From the NCBI GenBank assembly GCA_963759115.1, contig CAVWXT010000001.1, forward strand, positions 1,240,001 through 1,304,000: 64,000 bases of DNA, written 5' to 3'. The notes under the pieces were generated by a model, which searched no databases, was not told where the DNA came from, and saw nothing but the letters and a program-made list of their open reading frames with translations. The position numbers were made by a program, and so were the translations under genes. The DNA is from CAVWXT01 sp963759115. GTDB lineage: Bacteria > Planctomycetota > Planctomycetia > Pirellulales > Thermoguttaceae. Shown here in pieces: positions 20,633 to 29,470 of the stretch. Numbering within the stretch: the first letter of the stretch is position 1; the number at the start of each line of letters is the position of its first letter.

Positions 20633-21740
20633 GGGCGCGATACTGCCGGAGCAATTCGTCGATCAATGTACGGATGTCGAATTGCTCTTCGGCCCGGCGG
20701 CGGGCAGCGACGGCCAAACGCTGCCGCCCTGCCGCGTCGCCCATGAGATCCAGAATGGCCGCGGCGAGGGCTTCCGGATTGTCCGGCGGCACGAGCCGAG
20801 CGGCGTCCTTTTCCGGCGGAAAGATCTCCGGCGTGCCGCCTACGTCGGTGGCAACAATTGCCGTGCCCGCCGCCGCGGCCTCCAGCAGCACGCGTCCCAG
20901 CGGCTCCTGTCGGGCCGGATGCACCAGTAGCGTCAGTTCATTCAACAGCCGGCCGACGTCGCTGCGGCCCCCGAGAAAGTGAACCCGCCCACTGAGCGGC
21001 CCACCCGACATATCGTGCAAGTCGCGCTCAAGCCGCCGCGATTCGTCCTTCTCGGAGTGCCGTTGGCCCACGATCAGATAATGGACGTTCAGCAACCGGC
21101 CGGCGATCACCCCCGCGGCCTGCAATAGCACGTCCAGTCCCTTACGCAGGCCAATCTGGCCGATCGTGCCGACCAGTTGCGTTTCGGGCGGCAGGCCAAG
21201 CTCTCGGTGAAGATAGCCCGACGGCGTCCGAGGGCGGAACTCGTCGAGATCGACGCCGTTGTAGACCACGCACACCTTCTCCGCCGCCAGTCCGGCCGCC
21301 ACGTGGAACCGGCGCGTGGCCTGCGACACGGCCAACAGCCGGGCGTGGCAGTTCAGATCGGCGATGGCCTGCCCGCTAAGGTTGATGATGTCGCGCAGGT
21401 GAGCGAGGCTGGGGATTCTCACGTCGGCCGTCACCGGTCCCGAGAGCCGCCCCATCGCCAGGCTGTTGGCGTGCAAGAGGGCGGGCCGTCGGCGACGCAG
21501 CAGTTGGGCCAATTCTTCACGCAGATGTGCTTGCGGCCGGCGATTCCTCTCGGCCGTGCGACACGCCCACGGCAGCAACTCGACGCCGCGGGCGGCCATT
21601 ATCTCAGCCAGCGGCCCTTGCGGCGGCGCCATTACCACGGCCGCGAATCCGGCCGCACGCACGCCATCCAGCGTGGCCAGCACCGACCGCTCTCCGCCAT
21701 TGAGCGTGGCATATTCGCAGAGCAGCAGGATTTCTGGCAT
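20625..21740 (-). CDS. GT4-family glycosyltransferase
   Basis: Retaining GT-B glycosyltransferase, 371 residues. The N-domain has EYATLNGGERSVLATLDGV, typical of the acceptor side. The C-domain has VGTIGQIGLRKGLDVLLQA (donor-site start) and the E-x7-E type motif VHPARQEPLGRVLLEAAAAG followed by VATDVGGTPEIF. It probably acts on a lipid- or polysaccharide-linked acceptor at the cytoplasmic face of the membrane; donor and acceptor cannot be told. It is convergent with pabA and not part of that operon. Hopanoid glycosylation is imaginable because hpnCDE is near, but that is speculation. Confidence 0.85.
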   Translation of the reverse strand: MPEILLLCEYATLNGGERSVLATLDGVRAAGFAAVVMAPPQGPLAEIMAARGVELLPWACRTAERNRRPQAHLREELAQLLRRRRPALLHANSLAMGRLSGPVTADVRIPSLAHLRDIINLSGQAIADLNCHARLLAVSQATRRFHVAAGLAAEKVCVVYNGVDLDEFRPRTPSGYLHRELGLPPETQLVGTIGQIGLRKGLDVLLQAAGVIAGRLLNVHYLIVGQRHSEKDESRRLERDLHDMSGGPLSGRVHFLGGRSDVGRLLNELTLLVHPARQEPLGRVLLEAAAAGTAIVATDVGGTPEIFPPEKDAARLVPPDNPEALAAAILDLMGDAAGRQRLAVAARRRAEEQFDIRTLIDELLRQYRALT

Positions 21741-21778
21741 GGAGGCCGTCGTTTTGTTGCGCGTTCGTACGATCGGCT

Positions 21779-22489
21779 CTATTCAGCCGATTTTCGCTCC
21801 TCTGACGGCGAGTTATGCCCTTGGGGCGTCGGTTCGTCGGGCTCGTTTACCCAATGTTCGTATACGTGGACCTGTTCTGCAGAAGAATGGTCCCACATCG
21901 TCCCGCGTCGCCGAAAGCAGAAAATTGCACATCCTGGGGATGGGGCGTTGCCACACCCACTATGCCAGTACCAGTCATATTCGCAGCCCGAGGCATCCGC
22001 AACAATATCTAGCACCTTACCCAGTCGGCATCCATCGGGGATTTCCACCGAAACCAACGAGTGGGCCAAATCGCGGTCTGCAATGTAGAACCTCCACGTG
22101 GGCAATTCTTCTCGTTCGTCGGCGATGTGCGAAAGCACAGAGACAAGAGAAGCCTTCTCGAATCGCGCACCGCCGAGTGTGACGAAATGCGTCGGAAATA
22201 CGGTGGGCGTCATTAACGCAATCGGAATCAGACAGGCAAGCAACGGTACGCATCCGACTAAGAGGCTTTTTCGCCCTCGGTTGACGGTCGTGAAAACCGC
22301 GACGTACACCATGACCGTGGCCAAGAAAATGAGGGACGCAAAGCCCTTAAACGCAAAGCCTCCCGCACTGGAGGTAAGTAGGAGCCCAGCCAGCACGACC
22401 ACCAGCAGTCCCCATAAGTTTATGCCGCGTTGTGCTTTCTGCATTGTTGGAAAACCCATCGCGCATCGGCGCAGCATTTGGGCAATCAT
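21779..22489 (-). CDS. Membrane-anchored protein with soluble C-terminal domain, unknown
   Basis: A 236-residue protein. Three hydrophobic segments occupy about residues 25-105 (LWGLLVVVLAGLLLTSSAGG, FASLIFLATVMVYVAVF, LLVGCVPLLACLIPIAL). The outer domain, about residues 118-200, contains ASLVSVLSHIADEREELP and LGKVLDIVADASGCEYDW, with a weak resemblance to STN/secretin-like helix-strand repeats. The tail is acidic and Pro-rich. The start at 22489 is supported because its ATG overlaps the DUF2442 stop codon (ATGA), so the three minus-strand genes 22975 to 21779 are probably one transcript. Function not recognised. Confidence 0.65.
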   Translation of the reverse strand: MIAQMLRRCAMGFPTMQKAQRGINLWGLLVVVLAGLLLTSSAGGFAFKGFASLIFLATVMVYVAVFTTVNRGRKSLLVGCVPLLACLIPIALMTPTVFPTHFVTLGGARFEKASLVSVLSHIADEREELPTWRFYIADRDLAHSLVSVEIPDGCRLGKVLDIVADASGCEYDWYWHSGCGNAPSPGCAIFCFRRRGTMWDHSSAEQVHVYEHWVNEPDEPTPQGHNSPSEERKSAE

Positions 22490-22758
22490 TCGGGCGGAAG
22501 CTGGAATCGTCCGGCGACAATCCCCGGCACGGTGATGTCCTCATCCAGTTCTTCCCAGCGGAGGGCATACCCGTTCAACTCCAGGCTAACCTTCTGTAAT
22601 TGTTCGATCGAGGCATCATGAAGACGTTTGAAGCGATTTGCGGGGAAACCTAGAATCCGCCCGTCGGTCAGTTCGAGAAACACCATGCGATTCTCAATCC
22701 AGACGCGAAGCGCGGCAGGTTCGGTCGTAGCGAGAGAGTCAGCGATTGTGGTACTCAT
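22486..22758 (-). CDS. DUF2442 domain protein
   Basis: A 90-residue protein with the DUF2442 core: RVWIENRMVFLELTDGRILG, then FPANRFKRLHDAS and LNGYALRWEELDEDITVPGI. DUF2442 proteins are small, often encoded beside DUF4160 proteins, and the pair is often discussed as toxin-antitoxin-like; no activity is established here. The start lies inside the DUF4160 gene (20-base overlap), which indicates coupled translation. Confidence 0.85.
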   Translation of the reverse strand: MSTTIADSLATTEPAALRVWIENRMVFLELTDGRILGFPANRFKRLHDASIEQLQKVSLELNGYALRWEELDEDITVPGIVAGRFQLPPE

Positions 22759-22975
22759 GGTATTTCTCCGTCAGAAGAGTACGGTGTTCAAACACCAACC
22801 GCTCAATCTCCCGCAGGTTGTGTCTCGCAATTCCGCGGTTGCCGGCGAGCCCAATCGGTTCCAGCCAGAACTTGCACTCGCCCTCGACCGAACGAACGTG
22901 GATGTGGGCCGGTTCCTCCGACTCATCCGAATAGAAGTGAAATCGAAACGCACCAACACGCAACACAGTCGGCAT
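22739..22975 (-). CDS. DUF4160 domain protein
   Basis: A 78-residue protein with the family pattern FRFHFYSDESEEPAHIHV, then CKFWLEP and a helical end EIERLVFEHRTLLTEKYHEY. The PxHxHV segment is the hallmark of DUF4160. It is the upstream partner of the DUF2442 gene, overlapping it by 20 bases. A regulatory or toxin-antitoxin role is suggested for such pairs in the literature but cannot be shown from the sequence. Confidence 0.85.
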   Translation of the reverse strand: MPTVLRVGAFRFHFYSDESEEPAHIHVRSVEGECKFWLEPIGLAGNRGIARHNLREIERLVFEHRTLLTEKYHEYHNR

Positions 22976-23112
22976 GATCGTTGGACCGAAGGTCGACGGT
23001 TGCCATCACCACGCGTCCGCCTACCGCTTTATCGTACCTCGAAAGGGCACGGAGTCAACACCTGGGCGATTCTGTTCTACCGAGGCATAACCAACGGCGA
23101 GTGACGAAACGG

Positions 23113-24003
23113 TCACTTCAGCAACCCGTATTTCACGAGCGTCGCCCGCAGTTTTGCCTCTTCGGCCGCGCTGAGCCGGCAGAGCGGCAAGCGCAAGTCG
23201 CCGGTGTCGTGGCCGAGCATTTGCATGGCCGCCTTGATGGGAATCGGATTGGTCGACAATCCGAGCATGTCGCGGCAGAGCGGAAAGAGCTTGTGGTGCC
23301 AGCGCTGGGCCTCGGCCAAATTGCCCGCCTCAAAGGCCCGGAGCAGGGCGATCACGTCTTGCGGCACGATGTTGCCGACAACCGAGACCACGCCACGACC
23401 GCCGATGGACAAAAGCGGCAGCGTCAGGCTGTCGTCGCCGCTTAACACGGTCAGGTCGGTGGCGTTGATGATCTGCGAGGCCTGGTCCAACGAGCCGGTC
23501 GCCTCCTTGACCATCGTGATGTTCGGCAGCTCGGCCATGCGGACGATCGTGTCGGCCTCGATGTTCTTGCCCGTCCGCCCGGGGATGTTGTAGACGCAGA
23601 TGGGGATCTCGACCGCCTGGGCCAGGACGCGGAAGTGCTGATAGAAACCTTCCTGGGTGGGCTTGTTGTAATAGGGGCCGACCACCAGCGCGGCGTCGGC
23701 GCCGGCTTTGACGGCCCAGCGGACCAGCCGCAGGGCCTCTTCGGTGTTGTTCGAACCGGCCCCGGCCATGACCTTGATCCGGCCGGCCGCCGCTTCGACC
23801 ACGGCCGAAACCACCCGCTCGTGCTCGGGATACGAGAGCGTGGGGCACTCGCCGGTCGTGCCCACCGGACACACGCACGTCGTGCCGGCCCCCACCTGGA
23901 ACTCGACGTGCCGCTGCAACGCTTCGATATCGACCTGGCCGTCGCGGAACGGCGTAATCAGGGCAACGGTCAGGCCGGCAAAATCTTCGCTTCGCGTGGG
24001 CAT
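23113..24003 (-). CDS. dapA: 4-hydroxy-tetrahydrodipicolinate synthase DapA
   Basis: Condenses pyruvate and aspartate semialdehyde in the lysine/diaminopimelate pathway. 296 residues, normal for the family. The GTTGE motif is at 48-52, the catalytic triad Tyr is in CVYNIPGRTG (Tyr138) and the Schiff-base Lys is in TMVKEATG (Lys166). GYYNKP-like VVGPYYNKPTQEG and the end VKYGLLK are typical. The gene lies downstream of pdxJ on the same strand, separated by 201 bases filled with short tandem repeats, so the two may be cotranscribed but are not tightly coupled. Confidence 0.95.
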   Translation of the reverse strand: MPTRSEDFAGLTVALITPFRDGQVDIEALQRHVEFQVGAGTTCVCPVGTTGECPTLSYPEHERVVSAVVEAAAGRIKVMAGAGSNNTEEALRLVRWAVKAGADAALVVGPYYNKPTQEGFYQHFRVLAQAVEIPICVYNIPGRTGKNIEADTIVRMAELPNITMVKEATGSLDQASQIINATDLTVLSGDDSLTLPLLSIGGRGVVSVVGNIVPQDVIALLRAFEAGNLAEAQRWHHKLFPLCRDMLGLSTNPIPIKAAMQMLGHDTGDLRLPLCRLSAAEEAKLRATLVKYGLLK

Positions 24004-24013
24004 GGGATTCGGT

Positions 24014-24097
24014 GGTCAGTATTCAGTCTTCAGTGGTCAGTATTCAGTCTTCAGTGGTCAGTATTCAGTCTTCAGTGGTCAGTATTCAGTTCTCAGT
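24014..24097. repeat. 21-bp tandem repeat, four units
   Basis: Three exact copies of a 21-base unit (GGTCAGTATTCAGTCTTCAG plus T) and a fourth with two changes lie between pdxJ and dapA. More degenerate CAGT/CTCAGT words continue to about 24205. There are no spacers of varying sequence, so this is not a CRISPR array. Confidence 0.9.
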
Positions 24098-24204
24098 TGT
24101 CAGGTACTCGGTACTCAGTACTCAGCCGTCGGTTCTCAACCTCATTGTCGATTTCTCGCGATCAAGAACCGACGACTGAAAACTGATGACTGACAACTGA
24201 TGAC

Positions 24205-24919
24205 TCACGACACCAGCCGCTTCATCTCCCGCACCGCCTGCTCGAAGCCGACCATGATCGCGCGGGCGACGATGCTGTGGCCGATGTTCAATTCGTGCAT
24301 CCCCTCGATGGCCGCAATGGGCAGGACGTTGCGGTAGGTCAGGCCGTGGCCCGCATGAAGGGCCAACCCCGCTTGGCGAACCAACGCCCCGACCTGCTTG
24401 AGATTCTCAAGCTCCTTCTCCTGGGCGGCGCCCGGCGCGGCCAGCGCGTATTGGCCGGTGTGCAACTCGACCGCGTCCACCGTCATCCGAGCCGCCTCCT
24501 CGATCTGCCGCGGATCGGGATCGAGAAACAGACTGACGGAGATGCCCGCCTGCCGCAGCCGCTCCACCGTGCGGGCGACGCGGTCGCGCTGCCCACAGAT
24601 ATCAAGCCCCCCTTCGGTGGTGATCTCCTCTCGCTTCTCCGGGACCAGCGTGATTTGATCGGGCTTGACCTCGCAGGCAATCGCGAGGATTTCCGGCTCG
24701 CAGGCCATTTCCAGGTTCAATTTCACCGTGACGGTCTGGCGGAGGATCCGCAGGTCGCGGTCGGAGATGTGGCGGCGGTCCTCGCGGAGGTGGAGCGTGA
24801 TGCCGTCGGCCCCGCCCAGGCTCAGCCAGGGCGGCCGCCCAAACGGGGTCCGGCTCAAAGGTTCGCCGCGCCTGGCGGACAGTCGCCACGTGATCGATGT
24901 TGACGCCAAGTTGAGCCAT
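24205..24919 (-). CDS. pdxJ: Pyridoxine 5'-phosphate synthase PdxJ, one frameshift
   Basis: Makes pyridoxine 5'-phosphate in the DXP-dependent vitamin B6 pathway. The true N-terminus is MAQLGVNIDHVATVRQARRT at 24919, carrying the family's first active-site motif. One extra C in the run around 24815-24825 shifts the frame; removing it restores LAELGGADGITLHLREDRRH, the second signature. The rest is normal: KLNLEMACEPEILAIA, LVPEKREEITTEGGLD, ISVSLFLDPDPRQI, VELHTGQYA, LHAGHGLTYRNV and ELNIGHSIVARA. Repaired length is 237 residues, as expected. Probably a sequencing error or a very recent mutation. Confidence 0.93.
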
Positions 24920-25157
24920 ACGGCCGATTATAGCGGCTTCGATGCGGGTATCAAGCGCACCAGGCCGCTGGCGCGAGGGGCGAGGTACGGGGGATCGGGG
25001 GTGACGGACGATGGGTGACCCGCTATCGGGGCACGATCACCGGTCACGGAGTAGCTGTCGGGGCTCACGATCGCAGTGAATGCTGAGCAGAGCCGGAGCA
25101 CGGCATGCGAGTAACTGATACGCCGCGGCTATTGGCGACCTCTTCGTTCCGTAGAAA

Positions 25158-25661
25158 TCACGCGCGATGCCAACCCAAGCGTTTGAACGCCAACAACTCC
25201 TTGATCCTGGCAACCATACGGTCATCCTTCTTCTCAGCTTTGCCGGTGTGGCACACATTTGTAACGTCATAGATATAGACTTCGCGCGACATCCAAGTCT
25301 CCCGTTCCTCATCGAGGAATCCTTTGAGAAATCCTTTTCCAAGGTTAAGAAAGTCACCTTGTCGCAAAGGACTCGGGCGGCTTCTTAAACTAACGACAAC
25401 ATAGCCTTCTCGAGCCTTCGCCTCATAGACGTAAATTTCGTCTCCAACTCCTCTACGCTTCTTTGTGTCCTTCACCGTCTCAAGATGAACTCGGAAGCAG
25501 CAGCCAAGTATCAGCATTCGACGGGGTTTGCCTTCAACCCGCACATAATACTCGCCGTGCTTGTCAGAGCCGACAACCTCCAGAGGCACATCGTTGTGGA
25601 CATGATCGAAGTAGACAACGTGACCAGCGCTAAATCGCTTTGTGTCAACCGTCAGACTCAT
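25158..25661 (-). CDS. Unknown 167-residue partner of the DUF3696-type ATPase
   Basis: Not recognised. The first half is beta-rich (AGHVVYFDHVHNDVPLEVVG, then EYYVRVEGKPRRMLILGCCF) and the second half mixes strands with a basic helix near the end (DDRMVARIKELLAFKR). I see no nuclease, Toprim, HNH or PIN motif. Its ATG overlaps the stop of the upstream ATPase gene by four bases (ATGA), so the two are translationally coupled and probably work together. It is the last gene of the unit; codon use looks less GC-biased than in the neighbouring dapA and pdxJ genes, which suggests transfer. Confidence 0.65.
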   Translation of the reverse strand: MSLTVDTKRFSAGHVVYFDHVHNDVPLEVVGSDKHGEYYVRVEGKPRRMLILGCCFRVHLETVKDTKKRRGVGDEIYVYEAKAREGYVVVSLRSRPSPLRQGDFLNLGKGFLKGFLDEERETWMSREVYIYDVTNVCHTGKAEKKDDRMVARIKELLAFKRLGWHRA

Positions 25662-27331
25662 GGTTCGGCTCCGCCGCTGGACTCGGGACCACCAATGCCG
25701 TACAAAACGTCGAACAATTTGCTGGATAGTCTCACGTGATCGTCCAAGAAGCCGGGTGGCCAGTTTATGCGCAGGTCGTCATCCACCCTAATCTGCGTGA
25801 TTAAAGACTGTGCGCAAGTTGTATCCCTTGGCTTCAGGTGGGAAAAGTAGATCCTGATTTTTTCCTGTCCGATCGCAATGCGTTCTTGCAGCATCTCGAG
25901 TATTACCCGGCTAACAATTAGGTCGCTGTGAGTTTCCACGAGGAACGATTTTCCAGAGTTCGCTTGATGCAGAAGGAACTCCGCTATGGCAATCTGCAGA
26001 CTCGGGTGAAGATGCACTTCCGGGTTCTCGATCGCAAGTATCTCCTGTGGATTCATTAGCCCCGTTTGGACTATAAGGGGGAGAAGTTGATGGAAGCCGG
26101 AACTCATCCGTAGTGGCGATTGGATTGCGATCAAGCAGTCATGCGCAATACGGTCCAGCGTGTCAGAATCGTTGTCCCGCATGTCGGCGGGGCACTGCGC
26201 CGGTTTTGAATCTCGTAGAAAGCCGCTCGGGTCCGGCCCATCCAGTTGCCAAGCCTCGGATAGACACTTGTTGCTCCGAAACGGTAAAACGATGTGCGCC
26301 TGGCAAAGTTTCTCGGTCCAGTATGACACAAAACCTTCGAAATAGTGCTCAGATTCATTCGCCGCGTATTTCGTACCAACGGGCGGGCACATCTGATTCC
26401 ATGCAAACAGCCGCTCCAAGAGCCATGCTGCTTCGCCCTGTTGTCCAACGTACCGTTGGTCTTCCGCTTTTTTGGGATCAATACGGGGGTGGCCATTAAG
26501 AAGGTAGTCGCGCAGTTCCTGCAAAGTGCGAGCAGGACAGGGTTGCCGAATCGCACTAATGTGGAAGAACCCGGAAAAGAGCTCGGAAACTAATGCCCCG
26601 ATCAATTTCTCCGAATGCCGATCGACTGATAGTGCCTCTCTTGGGTCGATTATACCAGGCACGGGAGTAACATCTTTGCCATGGGCCGATCGCTTTGCGA
26701 TGCAGCACATCTCCGTCTCTGAGGCCCCGCTCAATCCTCTAATAAGACCTGGAGAACACGCAAGGGTGTAATCCTCGCTAACGCTTTGCGTGCGATAGCG
26801 AATCGTGTACGATCCATCTATTTGCAGTTCCACCAAATGGAAGAGTCCAGGGACATCTACAGTTGTGTCCAAGTACGTTGGGTGGGCGATCCTAAGCCGA
26901 AATTGTGTGCCTTTGCGGCACTGGCCGTTATAGAGAAGTCCCTGTAGCGGGAGGATTTCTTCCGTGTTGCCGTCGTTGTCCACAGACAGTCTGAAGTCGT
27001 GCAGCGCTTCGAACTCAAGACCAACAGTAAAGGGTGGTCCAAACGTCTGTTCGGAATCTGTAATGAAATCGAGTGGGCGAACGTCAGCTTGGCAATGAAG
27101 ATAGGCGTTTGCGAACTCGATATTGTAAACGTCGCGGTCATCATGGAATCCAAAAGGCAGGGCATCGTCGTTGGCGAGCTTTTGGAGGATTGTCAGGACG
27201 TGCAACCACGTTGACTTCCCGGACCCGTTTGGGCCGCATAGAATAGTGAGCGGGCGAACCTCAAGGCGTGCTCCTTGGAGATACGACCCGATCCCGCGAA
27301 TTGTCATCGTGCGCAATGCAAGATTTGACAT
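25658..27331 (-). CDS. AAA family ATPase, DUF3696/OLD-like, putative defence protein
   Basis: A 557-residue ABC-type ATPase. Walker A is LCGPNGSGKST (about residues 32-41), with the Walker B/D-loop region EILAIENPEVHLHPSLQIAI and switch His in FLVETHSDLIVSRVI. The long middle contains coiled and dimerisation parts. The C-terminal WPPGFLDD fits the short DUF3696 tail. Such SMC/RecF-like ATPases are frequent in anti-phage systems (for example PARIS, Septu and Gabija use related ATPases with different effectors). Here the effector slot is filled by the coupled unknown 167-residue gene. AT-richer sequence than its surroundings suggests horizontal acquisition. The defence role is inference. Confidence 0.8.
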   Translation of the reverse strand: MSNLALRTMTIRGIGSYLQGARLEVRPLTILCGPNGSGKSTWLHVLTILQKLANDDALPFGFHDDRDVYNIEFANAYLHCQADVRPLDFITDSEQTFGPPFTVGLEFEALHDFRLSVDNDGNTEEILPLQGLLYNGQCRKGTQFRLRIAHPTYLDTTVDVPGLFHLVELQIDGSYTIRYRTQSVSEDYTLACSPGLIRGLSGASETEMCCIAKRSAHGKDVTPVPGIIDPREALSVDRHSEKLIGALVSELFSGFFHISAIRQPCPARTLQELRDYLLNGHPRIDPKKAEDQRYVGQQGEAAWLLERLFAWNQMCPPVGTKYAANESEHYFEGFVSYWTEKLCQAHIVLPFRSNKCLSEAWQLDGPDPSGFLRDSKPAQCPADMRDNDSDTLDRIAHDCLIAIQSPLRMSSGFHQLLPLIVQTGLMNPQEILAIENPEVHLHPSLQIAIAEFLLHQANSGKSFLVETHSDLIVSRVILEMLQERIAIGQEKIRIYFSHLKPRDTTCAQSLITQIRVDDDLRINWPPGFLDDHVRLSSKLFDVLYGIGGPESSGGAEP

Positions 27332-27633
27332 GTATTAAGGACTGTTAAGCTGCGAAGGAAAAAGCGGTCGGGAGTCCTAAATCGGCACGGAGACATGTTA
27401 GTGATCTTCCCGTCACGGCCGCTCTGGCCCGCCGCTAGGCAACACGCCCAACATCTTACCCCTTCCGGCACGGGGCGTCAAGTAGACCAGGTTTGCGGGG
27501 CCGTCTTTCGCACCCTCGGTGGAACATGGGCCCGCAATCTTCAACAGGAAAAAAATGCCGCGAGAGGTTCGATATTGCGAAGAGAATAGGAGACATGCAA
27601 GTGCATAATGGATCGCGTCGGCAACAATGCAAA

Positions 27634-28790
27634 CTACGGCGTCGGCTCGGCCGCCGGCGGCTGCGGATCCGGCGGCTTCGGCGTCTCGGCAGCGCCGCCT
27701 TGCCCAAGGGCGGCAACTCCGCCAGTTGCTTGGCAATGTCGTCCGGCACCTTGCCGCCCTGCGACACCAATAGTTGCGCCGTCAGCCGATCGCGGGGCGT
27801 CAGCTTGAGCGCCTCCAGCAGTTCGCGCTGGGCCGCGTCCCGATGGCCGGCCATCATGTACTGGAAGCCCAACAGGAATCGTCCTTCCGGAACCTTCGGA
27901 TTCTTGCCGGTGAACTTCTCGAGCGTTCGCAGGTGCTCCGTGTAGGGAGTCACGTTGCCGTAGAATTCGTAGAGCGTGGGCCAATCGGGCGGTTTGCCCA
28001 GCAGCGCCACGCTATGGGCCTCGATCGCGGCGCCGCGGTATTCGCCCGAGGCAAACATCCCCAACATGAGCAACACGTGGACGCTGGGATTCTTCGGCTC
28101 GTCGACCGCCGCGTGGAGTGCCAGACGCGTGGCGTCGCGATAGCTGCCCTGTCGAAACGCCGCCAGAGACTGCTCGTAGAATTGGTTCGTGCTGCCGGCA
28201 GGTTCCGCGGTCGGAGAGGCTGCCGCTGCCGTTTCGGCTGCTGGGGCATCGGCGGGCGCGTAATTCGCCGACGCCAAGTTCGCCGGCATCGCGTCGCCGT
28301 AGGCGGCCATCGCGCCGACGTAATCGGCGTACGTGTCTCCGGCGCAGATCGCGTAGTCGTAACAGCCCGGCCACCAATTGAGGCTGTACCACGGCCACAT
28401 CGAGCCGGGCACCCACCAGTCGTTCCATCCCCACGCCGGCCACCACGCCCAGCCCACGTTCCATCCGCCGCCGTGGTCCCACGGCCCGGGATGAGGGCCG
28501 GGATGAGGACCAGGATGCGGGCCGGGGCCAGGATGCGGCCCGGGATGTGAGCCGGGATGAACTCCACCGCTGTACGCGCTGCTGAATCCGGGGTACGAGT
28601 GGCCGCCGCTGCCGCCCATGTGGCCGCCTCCGCCACTGAATCCGCCTCCGCCACTGAATCCGCCGCCCCCATGTCCGCCACCTCCACCACCTCCGCCACC
28701 GCCACCGTGCGCAAAAACCACAGAGGAACACGGTGCCGCAAGAATGGCGACCAGCACCCACACACCGGGAAATTCAAGACGCTTCAACAT
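27634..28790 (-). CDS. Secreted Gly/His/Pro-rich protein with TPR-like C-domain, frameshift near the end
   Basis: The start at 28790 (MLKRLEFPGVWVLVAILAAP) gives a signal peptide cleaved around VVFA-HGG. A Gly-rich stretch is followed by HPGPHPGPGPHPGPHPGP repeats, a Trp-rich segment (GWAWWPAWGWNDWWVPGS) and an Ala-rich linker. A helical-repeat domain follows (QFYEQSLAAFRQGSYRDATR; FLLGFQYMMAGHRDAAQREL), reminiscent of TPR. Near 27700-27708 the frame should shift so that LPPLG continues as QGGAAETPKPPDPQPPAAEP and stops at 27634; the unshifted frame becomes an Arg-rich nonsense tail. Such proteins with low-complexity heads are common in planctomycetes; the role is unknown. Confidence 0.65.
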
Positions 28791-29006
28791 GATTTTGGTT
28801 CGCTTTCCGGGGGAACAGTGAAACAATACCACGTTCTACGATGGCATGGGCGGGAATGAGAAATATTCCGCTATTAGGGATCAAGGAAAATGGACGGTAA
28901 AATGGGAACCGTCCGAACGTTCCGTTTCTTCTGGATAGTACGGGGGCAGCCCCGCGGACGCAGGCCGATCATGACGGCAACGACCAACAGGTGACGGACG
29001 GCAAGC

Positions 29007-29332
29007 ATGAACGCAGCAAATCTATTCCACGGCATCCCCGCGACATTGCCCGAGGAACTCTCGACTACGCTCCTCCGCGCCGATGGCCTGCGGATCGAAC
29101 GGATCGTGTCGCAAGGGCATTGTTCGCCGCCCGGATTCTGGTACGACCAGGACGAGAGCGAATGGGTGATCGTGCTGCAAGGGGCGCGGCCCTCGAGTTC
29201 GAGGGCGATCCGCAGCCCGTTGAACTCCAGCGGGGCTCGTATCTCCACATTCCGGCCCACGCGAAGCATCGCGTCGCGTCTACCGGTTCAGCGGTAGATA
29301 CGGTCTGGCTGGCAATCCACTACCGCGAGTAA
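29007..29332 (+). CDS. Cupin-domain protein, one frameshift
   Basis: Small single-domain cupin, about 108 residues when repaired. The first cupin motif region is QGHCSPPGFWYDQDESEWVI, with VLQGA following. The frame changes near 29187 to AALEFEGDPQPVELQRGSYL, and the second motif HIPAHAKHRVAST precedes the end WLAIHYRE. One base is missing in the GGGGCGCGGCC run. The family binds a metal through these His/Glu positions; many such proteins are of unknown substrate. It stands alone on the plus strand and is followed at 29338 by a short palindrome. Confidence 0.8.
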
Positions 29333-29337
29333 CCCAG

Positions 29338-29397
29338 TAGGGTGCGTACAACGCACCACACCCCTTGGTTACAGGTGCGTTTCACGACACCCTACAG
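29338..29397. repeat. Palindromic repeat with GTAGGGTG/CACCCTAC arms
   Basis: Starts GTAGGGTGCGTACAACGCACC and ends GGTGCGTTTCACGACACCCTAC. A half copy (GTGCGTTTCACGCACCCTAC) lies at about 30159-30178. It follows the cupin gene by five bases and may act as its terminator. Confidence 0.6.
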
Positions 29398-29470
29398 TTG
29401 CTACCGCGAGCAAGAGCCACGAGTAAAAGCCAAGGCGAGGCATTGACGAACGCCGCAAGATTCTCCGCCG

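Noticed and set aside
22486..22975. Firm toxin-antitoxin call for the DUF4160/DUF2442 pair
   Set aside because: Family context suggests it, but no toxin active site or DNA-binding motif can be seen.
24014..24097. Short CRISPR-like array
   Set aside because: The 21-base units are directly adjacent with no spacers and no cas genes are near.
28460..28570. GC-rich tandem repeat as a possible regulatory element
   Set aside because: It encodes the HPGPHPGP segment of the secreted protein on the minus strand and needs no other explanation.
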